Shown here piece after piece: positions 1-5,116 of a DNA stretch of 7,724 nucleotides. The notes beneath the pieces are model-generated. The model saw nothing but the letters and a program-made list of their open reading frames with translations, searched no databases and was not told the origin of the DNA. The stretch comes from Planctomycetaceae bacterium UBA4732 (GTDB taxonomy: Bacteria; Planctomycetota; Planctomycetia; Gemmatales; Gemmataceae), in NCBI GenBank assembly GCA_002404095.1, contig DHJA01000094.1, positions 1,494-9,217 on the forward strand, in the 5' to 3' direction. The translations under genes were made by a program, and so were the position numbers. Every line of letters begins with the position of its first letter. Positions within the stretch are counted from its first letter, which is position 1.

Positions 1-52
1 CGCCCAAAATCGGGAGGCACACCCTGGAAATGCGTCCGCATCCGAATCGCGG

Positions 53-82
53 TTGACAGCTGAACGATGGCCGGGCTATAAC
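53..82 (+). promoter_or_regulatory. sigma70-like promoter for the LPS gene cluster
   Basis: A perfect -35 hexamer TTGACA lies at 53-58 and a -10 hexamer TATAAC (five of six matches to consensus) at 77-82, separated by 18 nt. Transcription would start near 88-90, giving a leader of about 85 nt before the proposed lpxK start. It is the only clear promoter-like pair I see ahead of the cluster, and all five genes lie downstream on the same strand. This is consensus matching by eye only. Confidence 0.6.
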
Positions 83-173
83 TGTCTCGTCCCGCGTCCT
101 ACCGACCGCCGCCGTCATGGATGACGACCCGGCGCGATGCGAATGAACGACGCCCTTAGGGGATGGACCCCCA
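83..173 (+). other. untranslated leader with small inverted repeats and tiny ORFs
   Basis: The stretch between the promoter and lpxK holds no real gene. It contains a short palindrome CGTCAT-GG-ATGACG at 113-126. Two very short ORFs are present: ATG 117 to TGA 144-146 (9 residues) and ATG 121 to TAG 157-159 (12 residues), neither with a convincing Shine-Dalgarno. Just before lpxK, GGGG at 159-162 can pair with CCCC at 168-171, which would partly hide the proposed ribosome binding site. Bases 1-52 show no recognisable gene end or motif. Confidence 0.35.
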
Positions 174-176
174 TTG
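158..176 (+). promoter_or_regulatory. ribosome binding site and TTG start of lpxK
   Basis: AGGGGA at 158-163 lies 10 nt ahead of TTG 174-176. In this frame an in-frame stop (TGA 144-146) lies upstream, and no ATG or GTG occurs before conserved LpxK sequence begins, so a TTG at 174 or 219 has to be used if the sequence is correct. The 174 site has the better Shine-Dalgarno; 219 has only a weak GGGA about 15 nt away. Confidence 0.45.
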
Positions 177-1283
177 CCTCCACCTAATGTCTCACCACTG
201 GGATCACTTTCCTCTGCCTTGTCGGCCGGCGCCCGTCAGCGCTATCTCTCGGTCGTTCGCGGCGACGCCCGCGGAGCCAGCCCCACACTGCAACGTCTCG
301 GCTTGTCCGCCGCTAGCATTCCCTATTGCGCCGCCGTCCGCCTGCGCAATTTCGGCTACGATCGCGGTTGGTTGAAGACGCACCGCGTCCCAGCGCCGGT
401 CGTTTGCGTCGGCAACCTGACCGTCGGCGGCACCGGCAAGACGCCGTTCGTCGAACACGTCGCGGGCTTCTATCGCCGCCGCGATGTGCGCGTGGCCGTC
501 CTGAGCCGCGGCTACGGCGCGGAAACAGGGCCGAACGATGAAGCCCTGGTTCTTGAAGAAAACCTGCCCGACGTGCCGCATCTTCAGGGCAAAGACCGGG
601 TCGGGCTGGCCCGTTCCGCCATTGAAGAGCTGGAAAGTGAACTTTTAGTGCTGGACGACGGCTTTCAGCATCGCCGATTATGGCGCGATCTTGACCTCGT
701 GCTGATCGACGCGACGGCGCCGTGGGGTTACGGCCGGTTGTTGCCGCGCGGCCTGTTGCGCGAGCCGCCGCGTGGGTTGCGACGGGCGCACCTCATCGCC
801 CTGACGCGCTGCGATCAGGTGAATGAGGCCGACAAGGCGCGCTTGCGTCAGGAAGTCGCACGACTGGCGCCGGGTGTGCCAGTAATCGAAACTACGCATC
901 GCCCGGTGGAGTTAGTAAACAGTGATGGCGCAACGGCCTCGCTGGAGACGCTGCGCGGCCGGGCGGTCGCCGCGTTCTGCGGCATCGGCAATCCGGAGTC
1001 GTTTCGGCGAACCCTGACGGACTGCGGCGCCGACGTGATCGCCTTCCGGGCTTACCCGGACCATCACTCCTATACGCGCGCCGACGTGGACGACCTCCGA
1101 GCGTGGGAGCGCGGGCTGCCGTCTGACTGTCATGTCGTTGTCACTCAGAAAGACTTGGTGAAGTTGCGTCTGTCCCGGCTCGGCGACCTGCCGTTGTGGT
1201 CGCTGCGCATCCGGCTTCACGTCGAAACCGGCGCGGACGAACTGGAAAGCCGGCTCGAAATGGCCCTGGGAGATCGAAAATGA
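174..1283 (+). CDS. lpxK: tetraacyldisaccharide 4'-kinase (LpxK)
   Basis: LpxK transfers phosphate from ATP to the 4' position of the tetraacyldisaccharide 1-phosphate, giving lipid IVA, at the inner face of the cytoplasmic membrane. The 369-residue product carries the family signatures in order: an N-terminal segment ending in YDRGW (62-66), VGNLTVGGTGKTP with the P-loop GGTGKTP at 85-91, SRGYG (111-115), DDGFQH (161-166), PRGLLREP (191-198), GIGNP (270-274), PDHHSY (295-300) and TQKD (324-327). It is somewhat longer than E. coli LpxK (328 residues), mostly at the N terminus. The start is uncertain: TTG 174 has a Shine-Dalgarno (158-163), TTG 219 is the alternative, and an in-frame stop at 144-146 limits extension. 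The stop overlaps the next gene's start in ATGA (1280-1283), implying translational coupling. Function is confident; the exact start is not. Confidence 0.95.
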   Translation: MPPPNVSPLGSLSSALSAGARQRYLSVVRGDARGASPTLQRLGLSAASIPYCAAVRLRNFGYDRGWLKTHRVPAPVVCVGNLTVGGTGKTPFVEHVAGFYRRRDVRVAVLSRGYGAETGPNDEALVLEENLPDVPHLQGKDRVGLARSAIEELESELLVLDDGFQHRRLWRDLDLVLIDATAPWGYGRLLPRGLLREPPRGLRRAHLIALTRCDQVNEADKARLRQEVARLAPGVPVIETTHRPVELVNSDGATASLETLRGRAVAAFCGIGNPESFRRTLTDCGADVIAFRAYPDHHSYTRADVDDLRAWERGLPSDCHVVVTQKDLVKLRLSRLGDLPLWSLRIRLHVETGADELESRLEMALGDRK

Positions 1284-2248
1284 AACCGCTGGACCTGAAC
1301 GGTTTGAAGACCTACGAACTCCGCTCGCGGCCGTCGAAGGTCTTCGTCGAAGACCTGGGCAGGCCGGCCTCGCCCGAGACGGCGGCCGGCGTCGGCGATT
1401 GGCTCGACACGCTGCCGCGTCAGTTGGCGGCTAACGATCTCCGTAAAGTGCGCGATCACTTGTGCCGCGCCCGCGACGACGGCCGTACCATCGCCGCGGC
1501 GATCGGCGGCCACGTCATCAAGACCGGCTGCGGCCCCTACCTGATCGACTGGATACAACAGGGATTGCTCAAGTCTGTTTCTCTGAACGGAGCGGCCGCG
1601 ATCCACGATTTCGAGTTGGCCTTCGCCGGCAAGACGAGTGAGGACGTGGGCGCCCAGCTCAAAGCGGGCAAATTCGGCATGGCGCGCGAGACGGCCGACG
1701 CTTTCGCCGTCGCGGCTCTCGCCGGGGCGCAGAATGAGACCGGCCTCGGCGCCGCACTCGGCGCCTACATCGAGGCACAGCGCTGTCCCTATTCCGAAAG
1801 CAGCGTCGTTTACGCCGCCCACCATGCGGGCATCCCCTGCACGGTCCACGTGGCCATCGGCGCCGACATCGTTCACATGCACCCGCACGTATCCGGCGCC
1901 GGTTTGGGCGAGGCGTCGCTTATCGACTTCCGCCGCCTGTGCGCCGTCGTCACGACGCTGGCGCACGGCGTCTGGCTGAACCTCGGCAGCGCCGTTATGC
2001 TGCCGGAGGTCTTCCTCAAGGCGGTCAGCGTCGCCCACAACCTCGGCCACAATCTTGACGGTCTGGTCGCCGTCAATCTCGACAAGGAGTCGCGCTATCG
2101 CAGCACGATGAACGTGCTGAATCGGCCGTCGTCGGAGGGCTACGAGCTGACGGGGCATCATGAGGTATTGCTGCCGCTGCTCCACGCAGCTGTCGCCTGT
2201 AAGGCGGCGGCGACCACGGTGGTCGCGCCTATCGCCAAGGCTGCATGA
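1280..2248 (+). CDS. deoxyhypusine synthase-like protein of unknown function
   Basis: This 322-residue protein resembles the deoxyhypusine/homospermidine synthase family, which uses NAD and spermidine-type substrates. Visible resemblances are the N-terminal block GGHVIKTGCGPYLIDW (76-91), NGAAAIHDFELAF (103-115), GKTSEDV (117-123), the HMHPHVSGAGLGEAS block (199-213), NLGSAVMLPEVFLKA (234-248), VAVNLDKES (263-271) and a C-terminal HHEVLLPLLHAAV (293-305). By eye, the segment that in true DHS carries the GSDSGA...WGK active-site lysine is here NRPSSEGYELTG (281-292), with no lysine. Deoxyhypusine synthesis is therefore unlikely, and no function is assigned. ATG 1280 is chosen because GGGAGA (1268-1273) sits 6 nt upstream and the start overlaps the lpxK stop by 4 nt; a longer frame to 1196 would run deep into lpxK. 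Its position between lpxK and hldE suggests a role linked to envelope synthesis (inference). Confidence 0.85.
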   Translation: MKPLDLNGLKTYELRSRPSKVFVEDLGRPASPETAAGVGDWLDTLPRQLAANDLRKVRDHLCRARDDGRTIAAAIGGHVIKTGCGPYLIDWIQQGLLKSVSLNGAAAIHDFELAFAGKTSEDVGAQLKAGKFGMARETADAFAVAALAGAQNETGLGAALGAYIEAQRCPYSESSVVYAAHHAGIPCTVHVAIGADIVHMHPHVSGAGLGEASLIDFRRLCAVVTTLAHGVWLNLGSAVMLPEVFLKAVSVAHNLGHNLDGLVAVNLDKESRYRSTMNVLNRPSSEGYELTGHHEVLLPLLHAAVACKAAATTVVAPIAKAA

Positions 2249-2257
2249 AGAAGAATC

Positions 2258-2349
2258 TCACCACAAAGGCACAAAGAACACAAAGAAGACAAGAAAAAGA
2301 GTTTTAGGCGCTTTTGTATTCCTTTGTGTTCTTTGTGTCTTTGTGGTGA
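2258..2349. repeat. AT-rich inverted repeat, 28-nt arms, CACAAAG type
   Basis: Left arm 2258-2285 and right arm 2322-2349 are reverse complements over 28 nt with one mismatch (a G-U pair in RNA), around a 36-nt spacer (2286-2321). Each arm contains three copies of CACAAAG (2262-2268, 2270-2276, 2279-2285) or its complement (2322-2328, 2331-2337, 2339-2345). Its low GC stands out sharply from the flanking genes. I recall repeats of this CACCACAAAG...CTTTGTGGTG kind being scattered in several bacterial phyla and giving spurious peptides. It fills almost the whole gap between the DHS-like gene and hldE. No T-run follows, so it is not a typical intrinsic terminator. Confidence 0.85.
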
Positions 2350-2357
2350 ATCGGATT

Positions 2358-2371
2358 GGAGGCCGCCTATG
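2358..2371 (+). promoter_or_regulatory. ribosome binding site of hldE
   Basis: GGAGG at 2358-2362 is separated by 6 nt from ATG 2369-2371. It fixes the hldE start, since upstream in-frame start codons such as TTG 2324 lie inside the inverted repeat. Confidence 0.8.
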
Positions 2372-3850
2372 TCCGCCGACCTGATCGAACTAATGCAGAA
2401 CCTCGGCCAGCCGCGCGTGCTGGTCGTCGGCGACCTGATGCTCGACCGTTACGTCTGGGGCGACGCCGAGCGCATTAGCCAGGAGGCGCCGGTCATCCTC
2501 CTGCGCGCCGACCGCCGGGAGGAACGCCTCGGCGGCGCCAGCAGCGTTGCCACGATGCTCCGCGCCCTTGGCGCCAAGCCCGCCATCGCCGGCGTCGTCG
2601 GCGCCGATGCCGACGGGACGCGCATTCGTCAAATGCTGCTAGACCATAATGTTTGCGATGAGGCCGTCCTGGCTGTTTCGGATCGGCCCAGTACGGTCAA
2701 GGAACGCTACATTGGCCGTGCCCAACACCGTCATCCGCAGCAGATGATCCGCGTCGATTATGAGGATCGCAAGCCATTATCGGCTGCGGCGGAACGCGAA
2801 CTAATCCAGGTCATCGGCCGGCGGATGCGTGACACCGACGTGGTGCTTATCAGCGACTATGACAAGGGCGTATGTAGCCCATCGCTCTTGGCGGCAGTCA
2901 TCGCGGCGGCCCGCGCCTGCGGCGTCAAGACGCTGGCCGATCCGCTGCGCGGCGGGGATTACCGTAAATATCACGGCTGTTCCGCCATCACGCCCAACCG
3001 CCTGGAAGCCGGCCTGGCCACCGGCCGCGTACTAAACGACTCCGTCGTCGCGCTGGCGGGGGCCGCTGAATTGCGTGAACGGCTTGACTTGGAAGCGGCC
3101 ATTGTCACGCTCGATAAGGAAGGCATGGCTCTGGCCCACGCCGACGGCCGGCGCGAAGTTTTCCCGACGCGGCCGCGACAGGTCTACGACATTACCGGGG
3201 CCGGCGACATGGTGCTGGCCGTACTCGGCATGGCCCTGGCGGCCGGCGCCGATTACGACGCGGCCATTCGCCTCGCCAATATCGCCGGCGGCCTCGAAGT
3301 AGAGAAGGTCGGCGTGGCGGTCGTCACGCGCGACGAGATCGTGCGCGACTTGCTTCGCGGCGGCGAGGGCGGGCAAGGCTTGGAAAAGGTGCGCGTGCGC
3401 GAGTCGCTGGTGCGCGAGGTTACGACGCGGCAGGCGCTCGGCCATCGCGTGGCGTTCACCAACGGCTGTTTCGATGTGCTGCATGCCGGCCATGTGCAAT
3501 ATCTCCAGGAAGCGCGGTCTCAGGCCGATTTCCTGGTGGTGGGATTGAACAGTGACGCTAGTGTGAGAGCGCTAAAGGGGCCGACTCGACCCATCAACTC
3601 GGTCGAATCGCGGGCGTTGGTACTGGCCGCGCTGGAAGTGGTGAATTACCTGACGGTGTTCGACGAATCGACGCCGCTGGAACTGGTCCGCGAGCTGCGG
3701 CCGGACGTGCTGGTCAAGGGCGCGGACTATCGCCGCGAAGACGTGGTCGGGGCTGATTTCGTGGAGTCCTACGGCGGCCGCGTCTATCTGGCGGGGCTGC
3801 GTGAGGGACATTCGACGACGCGATTGCTACAGCGTTTAGGCGCGGCGTGA
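2369..3850 (+). CDS. hldE: bifunctional heptose-7-phosphate kinase / heptose-1-phosphate adenylyltransferase (HldE/RfaE)
   Basis: HldE makes the activated ADP-heptose precursor for the LPS core. Its N-terminal ribokinase-type domain phosphorylates D-glycero-beta-D-manno-heptose 7-phosphate at C1, and its C-terminal nucleotidyltransferase domain adds AMP from ATP. The 493-residue product is close to E. coli HldE (477). Domain 1 (about 15-330) shows VVGDLMLDRYVWG (19-31), ERLGGASSVA (52-61), DPLRGGDYRKY (191-201), TPNRLEA (208-214) and the PfkB catalytic motif ITGAGD (275-280). Domain 2 (about 358-490) shows FTNGCFDVLHAGH (363-375), GLNSDASV (392-399), the R-x-I-N region PTRPINS (405-411), KGADY (450-454) and GHSTTRLL (480-487). 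Both active sites look intact. A small GCGGC/GCCGC hairpin (3842-3855) spans the stop codon. A 120-nt repeat-filled gap precedes it, but it has the same orientation as its neighbours and is probably co-transcribed. Confidence 0.96.
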   Translation: MSADLIELMQNLGQPRVLVVGDLMLDRYVWGDAERISQEAPVILLRADRREERLGGASSVATMLRALGAKPAIAGVVGADADGTRIRQMLLDHNVCDEAVLAVSDRPSTVKERYIGRAQHRHPQQMIRVDYEDRKPLSAAAERELIQVIGRRMRDTDVVLISDYDKGVCSPSLLAAVIAAARACGVKTLADPLRGGDYRKYHGCSAITPNRLEAGLATGRVLNDSVVALAGAAELRERLDLEAAIVTLDKEGMALAHADGRREVFPTRPRQVYDITGAGDMVLAVLGMALAAGADYDAAIRLANIAGGLEVEKVGVAVVTRDEIVRDLLRGGEGGQGLEKVRVRESLVREVTTRQALGHRVAFTNGCFDVLHAGHVQYLQEARSQADFLVVGLNSDASVRALKGPTRPINSVESRALVLAALEVVNYLTVFDESTPLELVRELRPDVLVKGADYRREDVVGADFVESYGGRVYLAGLREGHSTTRLLQRLGAA

Positions 3851-3857
3851 GCCGCTG

Positions 3858-3941
3858 TGGCGAGCCGGGTCGCGTAAGCGCCCGGAGTTCCGTGCAATCG
3901 CGGAACCCAAACTCCGGGCGCTTACGCGACCCGGCTCGCCA
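3858..3941. repeat. perfect 32-bp GC-rich inverted repeat
   Basis: Left arm 3858-3889 and right arm 3910-3941 are exact reverse complements over 32 nt, with a 20-nt loop (3890-3909). The left arm begins TGGCGAGCCGGGTCGCGTAA. Inside, GTTCCG (3887-3892) and CGGAAC (3901-3906) offer an alternative small apical hairpin. It begins 8 nt after the hldE stop and ends 30 nt before the waaF start, so it fills most of that gap. No T-run follows, which argues against an intrinsic terminator. It looks like a REP-type palindromic element; I recall similar GCGAGCC...GCGTAAGC repeats in planctomycete genomes, unverified. Confidence 0.88.
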
Positions 3942-3960
3942 GTGAAGTGTAACGACCCGA

Positions 3961-3974
3961 TGAGGTCCGTTATG
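3961..3974 (+). promoter_or_regulatory. ribosome binding site of waaF
   Basis: TGAGG at 3961-3965 lies 6 nt before ATG 3972-3974. It favours this start over the in-frame ATG at 3942, which directly abuts the inverted repeat and has no such site. Confidence 0.7.
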
Positions 3975-5036
3975 AACATCGCAATCTTCCTACCCAACTG
4001 GATCGGCGATGCGGTTATGGCCACGCCGGCCGTCCGCGCCCTGCGCGATCACTATCGCGACGCCCGCATTACCCTGGTCGTGCGGCCGAACGTGGCCGGC
4101 GTCTTCAGCGGCTGCAATTGGTTCGACGACGTGGTATTCATGCGCGGCAAGTCGTGGCAGGACGGCACGGCGTCGGCCGCGCTCAAGCTGCGCGGGCGCG
4201 ACATCGACTTGGCCGTACTCTTTCCGAACTCGTTCCGCGCCGCCCTGACGGCCTGGCTCGGCGGCTGTAAACGGCGCATCGGTTACGCCCGTTACGGTCG
4301 TTCGGCCCTCCTTACCGACGCGCTGGCGCCGATGCGCGACGCGGCCGGCAAACTCGCCGTCAGCCCCGTCATCGACGCCTACAACCTCCTCGCCGTCCGC
4401 GCCGGCTGCCTCGATCCTGGCGTCAAAATGCGCCTGTCCACGACGCCGGAAGACGAGGCCGACGCCGACGCCGTATGGCGCGGCGCCGGATTATTGCGCT
4501 ATCGCGAGGTGATTTGTCTTAATCCAGGCGCCGCCTTCGGCGCGGCCAAACACTGGCCGACCGATTACTTCGCCGCCCTGGCCCGCGACCTCGCCGACAA
4601 GCGCGGCGCTGGCGTGCTGGTGCTGTGCGGCCCGGCCGAACGGCCGCTATCGCAGGAAATCGCGGCGAAGGCGCGCCACCCGGCCGTCCACGCCCTCGGC
4701 GATCAGGCCACGCCCGTGCGCATGGACGGGCCGCCACTGTCGCTGGGCTTGACCAAGGCTTGCGTTAGGCGATCCGACCTGCTCGTGACGACCGACAGCG
4801 GCCCGCGTCACTTCGCCGCCGCCTTCGACCGGCCGGTCGTCACGCTGTTCGGACCGACGTGGATCGACTGGACCGAGACGTATCATCCGCAGGCGATCCA
4901 CTTGCAAAAGAAGGTGGATTGCGGGCCGTGCCAGTTGCGCGTCTGCCCGTTAGACCACAAGTGCATGAAGCATCTGCTGCCTGCTGAGGCGTTCGCGGCG
5001 GCCGAAGGCCTGTTGCGGCTCGGAAAATCCGCGTAG
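3972..5036 (+). CDS. waaF: ADP-heptose:LPS heptosyltransferase, WaaF-like (GT family 9)
   Basis: Family 9 glycosyltransferases transfer heptose from ADP-heptose to the LPS inner core at the cytoplasmic face of the inner membrane. The 354-residue product matches the usual WaaF length (about 350). The N-terminal domain starts with FLPNWIGDAVMATPA (6-20), where D13 is at the position of the proposed catalytic aspartate. The C-terminal nucleotide-binding domain has NPGAAFGAAKHWP (184-196), with K193 in the conserved KxWP motif, then TTDSGPRHFAAAF (273-285) and TLFGPT (291-296). A cysteine-rich tail, CGPCQLRVCPLDHKCM (317-332), is typical of heptosyltransferase II rather than WaaC. ATG 3972 is chosen for its Shine-Dalgarno and because the protein then begins at the conserved strand. 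It follows hldE, which makes its donor sugar precursor. Heptosyltransferase II is the best fit; acceptor position cannot be proved from sequence. Confidence 0.9.
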   Translation: MNIAIFLPNWIGDAVMATPAVRALRDHYRDARITLVVRPNVAGVFSGCNWFDDVVFMRGKSWQDGTASAALKLRGRDIDLAVLFPNSFRAALTAWLGGCKRRIGYARYGRSALLTDALAPMRDAAGKLAVSPVIDAYNLLAVRAGCLDPGVKMRLSTTPEDEADADAVWRGAGLLRYREVICLNPGAAFGAAKHWPTDYFAALARDLADKRGAGVLVLCGPAERPLSQEIAAKARHPAVHALGDQATPVRMDGPPLSLGLTKACVRRSDLLVTTDSGPRHFAAAFDRPVVTLFGPTWIDWTETYHPQAIHLQKKVDCGPCQLRVCPLDHKCMKHLLPAEAFAAAEGLLRLGKSA

Positions 5037-5039
5037 GAA

Positions 5040-5100
5040 CTTGTGGGGCAGGTTTGCAACCTGCCGCTGAAAATGGCAGGTTACAAACCTGCCCCACGAG
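5040..5100. repeat. inverted repeat with nested palindromic arms (GGCAGGTT type)
   Basis: Left arm 5043-5065 and right arm 5075-5097 are reverse complements over 23 nt with one mismatch, around a 9-nt loop; pairing can extend to 5040/5100 with one G-U pair. Each arm is itself a palindrome: 5047-5065 reads GGCAGGTT-TGC-AACCTGCC, and the right arm mirrors it with TAC in the centre. The element can therefore fold as one long hairpin or two small ones. It starts 4 nt after the waaF stop and its 3' edge carries the GAGGAG that probably serves the next gene. I recall this GCAGGTTnnnAACCTGC repeat as widely dispersed in bacteria (unverified). No T-run follows. Confidence 0.85.
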
Positions 5101-5116
5101 GAGTTCAGCCCTTATG
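5099..5116 (+). promoter_or_regulatory. probable ribosome binding site of the kinase-domain gene, overlapping the repeat edge
   Basis: AGGAG at 5099-5103 lies 10 nt before ATG 5114-5116, slightly long spacing. It overlaps the outer end of the 5040-5100 inverted repeat, so a fully extended hairpin could reduce access to it. Confidence 0.5.

Noticed and set aside
163..375. 70-residue + strand frame from ATG 163
   Set aside because: It overlaps lpxK in another frame, is proline- and histidine-rich without family resemblance, and the lpxK frame carries the conserved sequence.
1217..2185. Long antisense open frame (322 residues) opposite the DHS-like gene
   Set aside because: It mirrors a real gene in GC-rich DNA, has an arginine- and valine-rich composition without recognisable motifs, and lies fully opposite a conserved protein.
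2324..2368. N-terminal extension of hldE starting at TTG 2324
   Set aside because: It would be encoded inside the right arm of the inverted repeat, while ATG 2369 has a good GGAGG at 6 nt and begins at the normal protein N terminus.
2160..2384. Small + strand frame giving an HKGTKNTKK...FVVN peptide
   Set aside because: It is translated from the CACAAAG inverted repeat plus the tail of the DHS-like gene in another frame; such peptides are known artefacts of this repeat type.
3858..3941. Intrinsic terminator after hldE
   Set aside because: The hairpin is strong but no T-run follows it, and the next gene on the same strand begins 30 nt later. The same reasoning applies to the repeats at 2258-2349 and 5040-5100.
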